This document shows positions 50,150 to 60,354 of a DNA stretch of 64,000 bases, one piece after another. The notes under the pieces were generated by a model, which had not been told where the DNA came from, did no database searches, and saw only the letters and a program-made list of their open reading frames with translations. The stretch lies in contig JACVVK020000017.1 of assembly GCA_018292915.2 (NCBI GenBank), forward strand, positions 576,001 through 640,000, in the 5' to 3' direction. The number at the start of each line of letters is the position of its first letter. Positions within the stretch are counted from its first letter, which is position 1. The translations under genes and the position numbers were made by a program. Source of the stretch: Batillaria attramentaria (lineage: Eukaryota > Mollusca > Gastropoda > Batillariidae).

Positions 50150-50482
50150 TCAGTGGATCACTCGGGGCGAAGAATTCTTCTTTCTCGTACGTGACACCGT
50201 TCATTCGGGCCGATCGCCGGGGGGTCTCTCCGGGTACTCCGGCTTTCCTTCCCCTCTGCTCTGGAAATGTTCAGCCCACAAAAAAAAGCAATTCTAAAAT
50301 TCCGAAACATAAATTGCTGAGCTGGCCCTTTGCACCACGATATTGTAATGTGTTCATGTCCAAGTGTGTGAGAGAATGCGTGCGATTCACGTGAGCGTGC
50401 GTGTTGGGTTTAGCTCGCGGCACTTTGAGCCAAATATTTGGGATAAAGCGCCTATATCAATGCGATTATTATTATTATTATC
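50150..50482 (+). mobile_element. SINE-B copy, head truncated
   Basis: It starts around 'cactcggggcgaagaattct' and runs through 'gacaccgttcattcgggcc', 'gagctggccctttgcacca' and 'ataaagcgcctatatcaat' to ATT repeats. Confidence 0.85.
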
Positions 50483-50554
50483 AGTTGACTACACTGCATC
50501 AATGCATGGGCGTAGTGCCACAGAATCGACACGTAGCCCACTAACTCGTCAGTC

Positions 50555-50830
50555 AAGCCAGTGACAACTCTTACAAACAGACACAATGGGCGCATTTCTC
50601 AGATTCGCAGGCAGATCGTTCTGTAACGTTGGTGCGACAAACCTGAGAGAGCACTCGCCAGACGATTTCACGTTGCGCGTGGGAATTTTGAGAAGGCACT
50701 CGGACGACGACCGGAGGGTGACGAGTGAAGCCAAAAGGTATGGTGGAAGGGTGCCATCGAAGTGACGATCTCCCAGAACGGAAGAACGTAGGCTTGAGTA
50801 AGCCACATACACGCTCGTTACCATGGCGAC
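50555..50830 (-). mobile_element. LINE 3' coding stub
   Basis: The minus strand encodes RHFDGTLPPYLLASLVTLRS, then a diverged ECSLRFVAPTLQNDLPANLR. These match the C-terminal region of the LINE at 44.9-45.1 kb (RHFDGSLPLYLSAM...). The conserved W of the family is changed in VAPTLQ. Confidence 0.8.
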
Positions 50831-50932
50831 CCACGCTATACGGCACCCTGGAGGAGCTGCGACAGACGGCAGCCTTCATCGAGGACACCGGGCTGCTCAT
50901 CTAAGGTTACGTGACTGTATTAGCTTCCGGGG

Positions 50933-51112
50933 CATGTAGTAACAACTCGGCTAAATATGGTAGAAAATCTTTGCCTCTTTTAAAATTTGCGTGCAGAGTA
51001 AAAAATGGCAATCGGGTGCTTTTTGTTGGCTTTGTAAACAAGTTTCATGCCAGGTAATAGTAAAATTAGGGGAAAATGAGGTTGGCTTGTGGACTATTTG
51101 TATTCATGCGCG
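50933..51112. repeat. Dispersed repeat R2, copy 2
   Basis: Same ordered words and orientation as 42296-42475, including 'ctttttgttggctttgtaaa' and 'aagtttcatgccaggtaa'. Confidence 0.75.
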
Positions 51113-51469
51113 GCTGGCACAGGAGCCAGCAGACGACCGTGGAATGAGGGGGTATGTGGTCGCTGCCAACATTGCCAAAAAAACGGAACATTGGAATTTG
51201 TTTAAATTTACTCTACACATGAGTCTATGGCTGCCGGATTTTTGTGAATTTTTTTGGTGAATTTTAAAGCATTTCTAGGGTGTCATCTGCAACGTTATGT
51301 GTAAGAGGAATATATAGCGTTTTCCTCCAAATTTGCATCTGTGTTACGTAGCCTGTAACGAGAGGCGAACAAGGAAGAAGAAGAAGTACCATGGCGACAA
51401 AACTAGATGAACTTGACCATTTCTATGAAATTTGGAAAGACGTGGTGGGGTGGGGTGGGTGGGGGGTGG
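51113..51469. other. Intergenic stretch, nothing recognised
   Basis: No coding similarity is seen; a GAAGAA run lies near 51373-51386. Confidence 0.45.
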
Positions 51470-51568
51470 GTGGGTGATCTCTAGCCATGTGCATTACAAA
51501 ACTGAACACGTGGAGTGCTATAACCGACATCGACGAACACCAAAATTCTCATTGGCGTGGTGTTGGTT
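51470..51568. repeat. Dispersed repeat R4, copy 1
   Basis: A G/T-rich run is followed by 'tagccatgtgcattacaaaa', 'acacgtgg' and 'aattctcattggcgtggtgt'. The same order occurs at 52196-52310. Confidence 0.65.
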
Positions 51569-51710
51569 GGTTGGTTGGTTGGCTTTTGGTTTAACGTCCT
51601 TTCCCACCACATACAGGGGCAACGAGAAAAAAAAGCCAACACAAATTTTTGGCCCCCAGCCACGATTCCAACTCACGACTCGACTCCTCATCACTCGACT
51701 ACACTAGCGG
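51569..51710 (-). mobile_element. SINE-A copy, diverged
   Basis: The minus-strand body is clear ('ggggccaaaa'-type junction, 'atgtggtgggaaaggacgtt'), but the head beyond the B-box-like 'gtgagttggaatcgtggct' is scrambled. The tail is (AACC)n. Confidence 0.75.
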
Positions 51711-52195
51711 GTAGTCATGATGTCCCTCTCTTGTAATCGAGGGTCATGGATCCAACCATAGGAAAAAGAAATCAACACATTGATGTCTCTGTGGTGGCTG
51801 GACACAATTGACGCTGAATAACGCTCCACGAAAATATACACTTTTGCCCTACAAGCTGAAGCGCATGCGTGTCTCAGTGGAAAATGTCCCACGCTGACAC
51901 TGCGACTGAGGTGAGGTTCGCCGTGCGCCATAGGGGATCCCATTCGAACTCCAGTCAAGCTCAGCTAGTAAACATCATCGTACAGCTTAGGTAGGCTGCC
52001 ATGTTTCGTACATTAGCCTGACGTTTTCCTGTGCCCAGCAACCACGCAAAAGATGTAGCCACCAAAAAGGTTGTTCGCTTGGATCCCTAACCCAGGATGT
52101 GACTTCCCCGATCACTCATGGGTTGCCCGAACTAACTAGCGGGTTTATCTGTCTGGGTCTGGGGCTGGGGTTTGGTGGTGAGTGTGTGTGTGTGT
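51711..52195. other. Intergenic stretch, nothing recognised
   Basis: No coding similarity is seen. 'ctagcgggta' (51707) and 'ctagcgggttta' (52136) are short echoes that may mark the same duplication as R4. Confidence 0.4.
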
Positions 52196-52310
52196 GGGGG
52201 GGGGGGGAGGTGTATTTAGCCATCTGCATCATTAAACTGTGCACGTGGTGTGATTCAACTATCAACAAAAACGAATTCTCATTTGCATGTTGTTAGACCA
52301 ACAACAGTTT
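52196..52310. repeat. Dispersed repeat R4, copy 2
   Basis: A G-run, then 'tagccatctgcatcattaaa', 'gcacgtggtg' and 'aattctcatttgcatgttgt'; counterpart of 51470-51568 about 730 bp away. Confidence 0.65.
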
Positions 52311-53095
52311 CATGTACAGCATGTCCCTTTCTTGTGCACCATCCTCTCCTCCATCCCCCCATCCCCCTCCACAACACCACCCCCTCCCTACGAAGAAGAG
52401 GGTATGCGGAAAATGTTTCGTAATCGTTCTTGCTCGCTTTTTTTGTGATGAATCTAATTTTGCAAAACCTCTTTGACCTTGGGAGATAGTTCCAGCTTAA
52501 CTGACACAATTTTGACCTGAAAGGACCCCCCCCCCCCCCAAACGCAAGTGGTTTGGGGATGTTTGATTTAGATCGCTTTTTAGTAGCGGTGGTGGTCCAG
52601 ATGAAATATTGAACCTGAGCCAGCTGACATTTTTGGGCCGCAGCGGACAACAAGAAAACGCCCCGCTGACGCAAGGAGTGACACCGATCGATGGAACAGC
52701 CCGCCTACTGGCGTCACTGCGGCTGACTGAAGAGCTCGGCAGGGGCGAGAACCACTATGGAGGGGAGAGAAACGGCCCGAGGGGGGAAAAAAGGGGGATG
52801 GGACCCTGGATGAGAGACTGGGGAGGAGGGGGAGGGTGTCGGAATGGCAGGGGTCTTTTCGTGTGAAGGAATCCGCAGACATCAAAGACAGGATCTCCGA
52901 TCTTTTGAGCGGGGGGAAGGGGGGGGGGGTGAATATAGGGCCGATTGGGTGATTGATTGCGACCATCGAGCTGGGTCCACAGTATTAGACACAGCAGAAG
53001 ATGACCAAAAAGATGGGGAGAAGGGGTGAAAGTAGGGAAGAGAAGGGGAGGGAGGGGGTAGGGAGTGGCGAAAAGAGTCGAAAGGGAAGACGTTT

Positions 53096-53135
<40 letters not shown>

Positions 53136-54024
53136 GTTGTGTGTGTCTATGGGGGTATGGGTTTTAGGTAGTCCGCGTATTAGATGAAGGCGGTGACGGT
53201 GGGATGAAGAGGGAGAAGGGGTGTATCTACGTCAATAAGGAAAGCGAAGCGGCCGTGAGGTTGCCCGGGGGAGGGGGGGGGGTATTAAGTGGAGAAGACG
53301 CTAGGGGGTGTACGTTAAGCGGGGAGGGGGGAGGGGGAGGGATTGTAGGAAACGTGTACTAAAGGAAAAAAAGTTTCTACTGGTAGTCGTAAACTCACAG
53401 AAAGGGAACGCTGATTAAAAACTGTTGGCCGAGATTGCATTAAAGCGTGCAGGGAGGTGGGGACATGTTATAGAAAATCGAAAAAAAATCAAACGAGAAA
53501 AAGAGTTTAATGTTGGGACGGGATTGGTTCAGAGAGGCGTAAATGGGGCCCAGGATGGTTGAGTCAATACTGGAATGTTTGCGCTCGTCCCCATTTTGCC
53601 TGGAAGGGTTCAGATGAAGCACAAGAAGAACTGTGGGATGCTGCAGGCGGTTCTGGAAGTTTTCAGGAACCGGCCGGCCATAGTCTCCCATTGATCCAGC
53701 TAAATCCACGACCGCGCTGGCACATGGTTGCACTGAAAGAAGTCCTAACACGTTTGCGGCTATTTCTTCCCCTGTCTGAAAAAAAAAGCCTAAGCGTCAA
53801 GGCTTTAAAAAGCGCCCAGGTCTCTTTTCCATGTAACTGTAAAATTGTGACTAAAAGAGATAGTGTAGGGGTCAGCTAGAAGGCCTGTAACTGCTAGAAG
53901 CAGCGGTGGGCGAAGATCATGAACTTTGAGCACACACTTTTCATGTGTTCAACTTGAATCTGTTTACATTGCATCTAGTGACCTTTGAAATTCTCTGGAA
54001 ACATTTCAAAGCGCATTTAAAGGT
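52311..54024. other. G-rich intergenic stretch
   Basis: G-rich on the plus strand (runs at 52915-52930, 53270-53281 and 53322-53340), with a (TG)n tract at 53096-53150 and a C-run at 52527-52539. Long frames here reflect composition; no conserved protein is recognised. Confidence 0.5.
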
Positions 54025-54183
54025 TAGCCGGGAAAGTCGAGTGGTAGAGCGCTGGTATTTCAATGCTCGGGTCGTGAATTCGAATCCCAGCTGGGGCCAA
54101 CTATTTCTCGTTGCCCCGTCTTTGATATCACCCATGTGTCGTGGAAAAGGACGTTAAACTCCCAAGCACCCACTCACTCACCC
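54025..54183 (+). mobile_element. SINE-A copy
   Basis: Head 'gccgggaaagtcgagtggta', B-box-like 'gtgaattcgaatcccagct', body with a short internal deletion ('ccaactatttctcgttgcc') to 'ggacgttaaactcccaagca'. Confidence 0.88.
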
Positions 54184-54369
54184 ATCCGCTGTGCATGAAA
54201 CGTTCCATGTAATAAAAGTGTTTTGATTTTTAATTTTGATGCAGCATCGGTTCTGTACAACTTGAAAGCGAACACATTATTCAGTAAATCATTTTCACAG
54301 AACAAAAGTGGTCCAAATTTCGAATCAAAATTAACTCCTCAGAACCTCAGAGGCTGCGTCTTCATGGAG

Positions 54370-54370
<1 letters not shown>

Positions 54371-54463
<93 letters not shown>
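54371..54463. repeat. (CA)n microsatellite
   Basis: About 92 bases of uninterrupted CA. Confidence 0.97.
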
Positions 54464-54464
<1 letters not shown>

Positions 54465-55100
54465 AGGAAAACAATCTGGCAAGTCTTAAAATAGGTAAAA
54501 CTTTTTCTTGCGCAAGCCACATACTTTACACAAAACTCATCCGTCGTTTTAAATATACTTAAGAAGCCATCAAGCGCAAGCTTCAACGATCTCCCCTCCT
54601 CCTCTGACTGCCACATGCAAAGTAACAGATCTCTATCACGTGACGACAAGACAGCCATTCACGTGACATCCGGATCACGTGAAGATAATTCATTGGCTGT
54701 TGTGATTGCCTGCTGAAACCAAAATGCAAGTAATTTCCGGTGCATTTCAAGCTTGGCTGTCATGGCTGCGTAGTTTTAAAGAAGATGTATTAAAACCGAT
54801 TTTATTCAACAAAAAAAAAAGAAAAGAAAAAAAAAGGCCTCAGCCTGGGGGTGTTCTTCACTGTAACGTGCTTCTGGACAATGCGGAGTTAAAAATGTGA
54901 TCTGTGGGAAAGTGCACCATGCGAAATAATTTATATAAAAATAATAGAAGCTTGGCATCTGTTTCTGTTGGAGGCGGCAGGTGATGATGCCTAGCCCCTG
55001 TTCCTGTATAAATAGTGCGGGAGCACACTTTCGTCGAACCGGCAGACTTTCCATTTTGTGCAACCATTCGCAGTGCGCAGATACCCACTCTCCTGTAAGC
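54464..55100. other. Intergenic stretch, nothing recognised
   Basis: No conserved coding segment is seen. 'cacgtgac' words cluster at 54635-54682 ('atcacgtgacg', 'ttcacgtgaca', 'atcacgtgaag'). Confidence 0.45.
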
Positions 55101-55530
55101 TGGGCGCTCGGTGGTCTAGTGGTTAAGAGACTTGTCACCAATGCGAGAGGTCAGGGGTTCGAGTCCCACTCGGGGCAACGAATTTTTCCTACTCGTTTGT
55201 GGCACCGATCATTCTGGCCGATCGTCGGGGGTTCTCTCCGGGTACTCCGGCTTCCTCCCCCTCTGCTTTGGAAATGTTCAGTCCACCAAATTTGAAAAAA
55301 ATAAATGCAATTCTAAATTCCGAAACGTAAATAGCTGAGCTGACCCTTGGCACCACGTGATTGTAATGTGTTTATGTCCAGTGTGTGAGAGAATGTGTGT
55401 GATTCACGTGAGCGTGCGTGTTGGGTTCAGTTCCCGGCACTTTGAGCCGATTCATGAAATTGGGTGAAGCGCCTTTACAATACTCATTATTATTACTATT
55501 ATTATTATTATATTATTAACTCTTAAGAAT
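55101..55530 (+). mobile_element. SINE-B, reference-quality copy
   Basis: A complete copy: head 'ctcggtggtctagtggttaa', B-box-like 'ggggttcgagtcccactcg', body 'atgtggcaccg'-type segment, 'ctccgggtactccggcttcc', 'aaatagctgagctgaccctt', 'gattcacgtgagcgtgcgtg' and 'ttgagccgattcatgaaatt', ending 'agcgcctttacaatactcat' and ATT repeats. Other SINE-B copies were measured against it. Confidence 0.92.
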
Positions 55531-55650
55531 CCGAGGCTTGGTCTTTTTGGCAGTCTTATCATATAGTGGGCAGGTGGTGGTCGTGCTCGGATTCTTAAGA
55601 GTTAATAATATAATAATAATAAGTATTGTATAGGCGCTTTCCCCAATTTC
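55456..55650. repeat. Large imperfect palindrome including two opposed SINE-B tails
   Basis: The left arm (55456-55534) runs from 'gaaattgggtgaagcgcctt' through ATT repeats to 'ttaactcttaagaatccgag'. The right arm (55586-55650) is its inverse, from 'ctcggattcttaagagttaa' to 'aggcgctttccccaatttc'. The loop is about 51 bases. The inverted sequence includes both SINE tail and adjacent non-SINE DNA. Confidence 0.88.
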
Positions 55651-56072
55651 CTCTATTACGCAAGGCGTGAGTCTTCCCGCTAGATGCGAGACTACTGCAA
55701 ATTGCGTAATTTAGTGGCTTCAAGTGGCTTCTAGTGATGTAAGATTTCAAGCACAAGTGCGATTTTTGCATGCGCTTCAAAGAGATAACTCCTTTTCGCA
55801 GGATGGCAGGCTGAACGTATTTACACCACTCGCCAGTGCAAATTTTCAGTGAGTTAACTTCGAGTGCTTTACGTCTGAAAATAGTAAGGAAACAAAGAGC
55901 GAAAGTGTGAGTTAATACTTTCCATAACCCACTCAGTGGTTTACGAGTTCACTCCAGTTACGTCATCGGTCAGTGGCCTTGAAATGGAGATTTCTGACCT
56001 TCTGCCAAAACCGCTGAAAATGGATAAAAAATGAGGTGATGCTTTAATGTAATGTGTCTTTCAGCTCATCCT
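55651..56072. other. Intergenic stretch, nothing recognised
   Basis: No gene or repeat recognised. Confidence 0.45.
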
Positions 56073-56086
56073 TTTCCCCTTGTTCA

Positions 56087-56258
56087 GGGGAGCCGGGATA
56101 GCCCAATAGTAAAGCGTTGGACTGTCAATGCTTGGGTCGTGAGTTCGACTCCTGGCTGGGGCCAAATATTTGTGATGGCCTTTTCCTCGTTGCCCCGTCT
56201 TTGATATCACCCTTACGTGTTGGAAAAGGACGTTAAAATCCCAAACACCCACCCACCA
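56087..56258 (+). mobile_element. SINE-A copy with 14-bp target-site duplication
   Basis: A full-length copy from 'ggggagccgggatagcccaa' to the CACCC tail. It is flanked by exact repeats of 'ttccccttgttcag' (56073-56086 and 56259-56272), a clean target-site duplication. Confidence 0.95.
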
Positions 56259-56272
56259 TTCCCCTTGTTCAG

Positions 56273-56900
56273 TCTCTCTTAGTGTACCGATACCCACTTT
56301 CCTCTAACCTAGCCTTTTCCTTTTATGCAGTCAGTCTCAGACTACAGATATTCAATTTCCTCTAAGCCTTCTCCCCCCCCCCCCTAGTTTAGTCATTGTC
56401 ATCCAACAGACAACCAGGCTCCTCACCCCCCCCCCCCTTCCAAACGTTTTTCCCAGTTCATTCATTCTGATGCAACACCCACTTTCCTCTACTCCAACCT
56501 TTTCCTTCAATCAAATCATTCTCATGACACGAAAGCAGGAATAGTTTACATTTCTGTTCTCAGCATGGATGGAGGACCACAGACTCTTCGAACGCGGAGA
56601 ATGGTTGATCTACTTCTTTGATCAGTGCGGAAATATAGCGGAAAAAAAAAATCTTAGCCTTCTTCCTCCCACGTTTTCCGTTGTGTTTGATATTTCATAA
56701 TTATTTTAGAATTCTTCTCTTCTCTGTGCAGTGTAAGGAGACACTGTGACATTGGATTGGACATTTTTTTTTTTTTTAACCTCTCTGAGAAGCACTACTG
56801 CCATCAGACTCCCCGGGGATTGGTGAAGGTTGCTCAGTTTCCTCGACATCTGTATTACCTCTATGACACACACCCTCCCCCTCCCTCTCCGTCCCTCCCC
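56273..56900. other. Intergenic stretch with C-rich tracts
   Basis: C-runs lie at 56372-56383 and 56427-56437, with repeated 'ccactttcctcta' words between 56300 and 56490 indicating a weak tandem repeat of about 70-90 bp. No gene is seen. Confidence 0.5.
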
Positions 56901-56904
56901 CTCC

Positions 56905-57011
56905 CTCCCTCAGGGGCTACGTTATGGAATAACCTCCCATCTGTTGTTCAGTCTACGTACTTCCCTTATATTTTTAAAGCTAAAATTTATCATTATTTTT
57001 TCACAAATTAA
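56905..57011 (+). mobile_element. LINE 3' coding stub
   Basis: The frame encodes GATLWNNLPSVVQSTYFPY then FKAKIYHYF, resembling the SVWNALP...FKAHLKTYLF end of the LINE at 45.1 kb. It is from a more distant LINE. Confidence 0.6.
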
Positions 57012-57193
57012 CCTTTAACCATTCCTTTATTACTTTTCTTATAGCTTCCTCATGCGTCTTAATATTGGCATATTCTATACTTCCATTACTTATGTGAATG
57101 TTTTACTGCTCAGTGTGTTACCCCCTGTGCCGTATAGTGTCGTTGTAGTCAGTCAGTCAGTCCCTCACCTTCCGCCCTGCGCTCCTCGTTTAA

Positions 57194-57194
<1 letters not shown>

Positions 57195-57238
<44 letters not shown>

Positions 57239-57617
57239 ATTGTATAGGCGCTTTACCCAATTTCATGAATCGGCTGAAAGCGCCGCGAACTGAACCCAAC
57301 ACGCACGCTCACGTGAATCACACACATTCTCTCACACACCGGACATAAACACATTACAATCACGTGGTGCGAAGGGTCAGCTCAGCTATTTAAATTTCGG
57401 AATTTGGAATTGCATTTATTTTTCAAATTTGGTGGGCTGAACATTTCCAAAGCAGAGGGGGAGGAAGCCGGAGTACCCGGAGAGAACCCCCGACGATCGG
57501 CCCGAATGAACGGTGCCACATACGAGAAGGAAAAATTCTTTGCCCCGAGTGGGACTCGAACCCCTGACCTCTCGCATTGGTGACAGGTCTTTCAACCACT
57601 AGACCACCGACCGCCCC
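57195..57617 (-). mobile_element. SINE-B, near-complete copy
   Basis: Minus strand: head 'ggcggtcggtggtctagtgg', B-box-like 'ggggttcgagtcccactcg', full body, ending 'taaagcgcctatacaatact' and (ATT)n of about 45 bases (57195-57236). Confidence 0.93.
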
Positions 57618-57660
57618 TGTGGAAATAAAACATATGTGATATAAAAGGGGAGAAAATCGA

Positions 57661-58095
57661 TTATGATATGGATATGGTATGGTATGGTATGGTATACTCC
57701 TCGGCGCACGTATCCATCTCTAATGAGATGCTCTAGGCGCCGCAAGGCTGGAGGATGAAGCAGGGAAAGCCTGCTGCCGCTAGGCGCTACTTTGTGTGCA
57801 AACCTCCACCCTGCTATTCACTCTGGTGCGTGCGACAGTATTTCTGTTTTACCACGCCACCGGCCACAGCCTACTCTTCTTCGAAAGATGAACGTGGGAT
57901 TTTTAGCGTGCCCACTTGATATTTGTGCGTGCGTGTGTACACGAAGGTGAGACAGGCACCGCAAACGAGTCTGCACATGGATTTGACTCGATATGGTATT
58001 GAAAAAATCCAACCATATTCCTGCCCACCGGGGACTCGAACCAGGCAGCTCAGGATCCGAAGTCGGATGCCTTAACCACTAGACCAAATCCCCTG
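57661..58095 (-). mobile_element. SINE-D, tRNA-headed element of about 435 bp
   Basis: Minus strand: the head 'ggggatttggtctagtggtt' and B-box-like 'cctggttcgagtccccggtg' strongly resemble a tRNA gene 5' region. The body follows with 'gcctgtctcaccttcg', 'cacgctaaaaatcccacgtt' and 'gcggcagcaggctttccctg', ending in (TACCA)n-type repeats at 57668-57693. It is the only copy in the window. Confidence 0.82.
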
Positions 58096-58200
58096 TTAGC
58101 CACTTTTGAGAAAATTGAAAACTACAACAACAACAACAAACAAACAAACCCCAACTGTTGCATTTTGGGGCCCTTAAATAACTGATACAACTTACATGAA

Positions 58201-58373
58201 GGGTGGGTGGGTGTTAGGGAGTTTAACGTCCTTTTCCACCACATACGTGTGATATCAAAGAGGGGGCAACGATGAAAAAGCCAGCACAAATGTTTGGCCC
58301 CAGCCGGGATTCGAACTCACGACCCCGAGCATCGAAAGTCCAGCCCTCTACCATTCGGCCACCCCGGCTCCCC
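58201..58373 (-). mobile_element. SINE-A copy
   Basis: Minus strand full copy, 'ggggagccggggtggccgaa' to the CACCC tail. Short matching flanks 'caactta' and 'caacttg' may be remnants of a target duplication. Confidence 0.92.
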
Positions 58374-58478
58374 AACTTGTGTGAGTTGTAATGTAACATG
58401 TGAAAAGTGAGCATATGATACACCCATGCTGTACGTGCCAGCATGATTCTTATGTCATACTTTACCAGCCTTTTTCTC

Positions 58479-58658
58479 GGGGAGCCGGCGTGGCCGAATG
58501 TAAGAGCGTTGGACTTCTAATGCTCGGGTCGTGAGTTCGAATCCCGGGTGGAGCCAAATATTTGTGCCGGCCTTTTTCATCGTTGCCCCGTCGTTGATAT
58601 CACTCGTATGTGGTGGAAAAGGACGTTAAACTCCCAAACACCCATCCACTCAACCACC
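58479..58658 (+). mobile_element. SINE-A copy with target-site duplication
   Basis: Full copy. The preceding 'ccagcctttttctc' and following 'ccagccattttctc' match at 13 of 14 positions. Confidence 0.93.
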
Positions 58659-58859
58659 AGCCATTTTCTCAGAATGGCAGCTTTTCAACAGCAAGTTTTC
58701 AACAAACATATCTCAAGCCTACACCATGCTGAAGAAATAATTTTCATACCATAATTTTCTGCACTTTTTTTTTTTTTTTTTTTTAAGAGATGCCAGTAAC
58801 TCCATGTGCCCCTGATCATCCTTTGACCCCCTTTGTGGGAGCCGGTCACATACGTGTTG

Positions 58860-59034
58860 GGAGCCGGGGTGGCCGAATGGTAGAGCGTTGGACTTCCAAT
58901 GTTCGGGTCGTGAGTTCGAATCCCGGCTGGAGCCAAATATTTGTGCTGGCTTTTTTCATCGTTGCTCCGTCTTTGATATCACCCGTATGTGCTGGAAAAG
59001 GACGTTAAACCCCCAAACACCCACCCACCCACCC
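58860..59034 (+). mobile_element. SINE-A copy with 12-bp target-site duplication
   Basis: Full copy, closest to the family majority sequence. It is flanked by exact 'gtcacatacgtg' at 58846-58857 and 59035-59046. Confidence 0.95.
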
Positions 59035-59059
59035 TGTCACATACGTGGAAATCTTGCGT

Positions 59060-59400
59060 CGGTTTTCCCTTGTACATGAAGTGGCAGCTTGGGAACGATC
59101 AAGTGACTTAGTGGGATACGCGTGACTATGTTTCCCTATGTGAGTTTGCACACGCGACAGAGTACCCCATGCGACTAAGTGTCCTCATGTGATAGTCCCC
59201 ACCCCCCCTCCGTTCTGGATGAGTTTCCCCTTGTGATGGAGTTTCCAGTTTCCCCAAGTGCTGAAGTTTCCCCTTGTGATGGAGTTTCCAGTTTCCCCAA
59301 GTGCTGAAGTTTCCCCTTGTGATGGAGTTTCCAGTTTCCCCAAGTGCTGAAGTTTCCCCTTGTGATGGAGTTTCCCAATGTGACTGAGGTCCTCCGTGTG
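59060..59400. repeat. Tandem array with 43-bp unit inside a degenerate ~21-bp array
   Basis: 'tttccccttgtgatggagtt' with 'tccagtttccccaagtgctg' repeats with a 43-bp period, three full copies and a partial (59225-59370). Flanking sequence (59110-59200, and again at about 59770-59845) shows looser repeats of a 'ttcccNatgtgacNNag' word of about 20 bases, from which the 43-bp unit probably arose as a dimer. The next segment (59404-59480) is the short (AAT)n 'tataaggcgcc' dispersed repeat. Confidence 0.85.
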
Positions 59401-59514
59401 ACATAATAATAATAATAATGACGACTTATAAGGCGCCTATACACGAAATGAAAACAGGCTCTAAGCGCCGTACGTACATCATAGCTACATACACCACTAC
59501 AATACAACGAGAAT

Positions 59515-59732
59515 GCTCGTGATTGCTTCGACTTACCGGAAGCAAAAATGGGAAATATTGTTTGACATAACCGAAGCTTGCCTGATCCGATTTGGAGTAC
59601 TTGTTCGACTTATCCGTTTTGGAGTGCTTGTTCAACTTATCCGTGGAAAATTTACTCATACAAAGAACAAGTTTGGCCGGATTTTCTTTTTTGCTTCGAT
59701 TTATCCGAAGTTCGACTTAAGAGTGTTTAAAA
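59515..59732. repeat. Possible degenerate DNA-transposon remnant
   Basis: 'cgacttatccg' and near variants occur at least five times in about 200 bases, including a closing 'ttcgatttatccgaagttcg'. Such words are typical of pogo/Tigger-type terminal repeats, but I cannot define ends. Confidence 0.35.
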
Positions 59733-59849
59733 AAAAAAAAACAACAACAAAAAACATGTGTGTCTGTAATAATTTCCACGTCTAGTAGAATTTCCACATG
59801 TAACAAGAGTTTAACAATGTGGTAGTTCTCCCACGTGACGGAGTTACAC

Positions 59850-60354
59850 CAACAGTTTCGCTTAAACTAAATGCATCGACTGGCTCTTGCACAAGTCTGA
59901 CGGGAGCGAAATAACTGTAATTTGTGAGGCAGGAAACTGGTGTCTCGTGAATTCCTTTTTGACAAACTACTATCTCCAGGCAGACAAGACGCAGACGTAT
60001 CAGCGAAAGAACTTTGTCTTATCGTTGGAACTTATTAAGGTCTTGCTGCCCAAGACCGAATTGCCAGATTCGATTTCGAGAAACAACCAGCCGAAAAATT
60101 GCACGGATCTCGCGGTTTCCAGAAACCTTCGATCAAAGTAGGGGGATCGTCTTTGCCCTCGAGCCTCGGGTGCGGGTTGTGGATCCTCATGGGTCCTTCT
60201 ACTCACCGGAAACCATGGACACATCACAGGAAACGCCTCCAAATGTATATAGTAAGAATGCGGGGAAAAAAACACACAAATGTATATGATGGTGAAAATG
60301 AATATCTACAACACGTTTGGCCTTCTCTGAAATTTTAATACATGTACCGAACCC
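59850..60354. other. Intergenic stretch, nothing recognised
   Basis: Open frames of 80-90 codons occur in several frames, but none resembles a known protein. Confidence 0.45.

Noticed and set aside
53559..53879. 106-codon plus-strand frame
   Set aside because: No similarity to any family I know and no splice or promoter context; the length is within chance for this G-rich region.
54635..54682. Cluster of CACGTG E-box words as a promoter
   Set aside because: Three close E-boxes are seen, but there is no CpG enrichment, initiator or linked exon.
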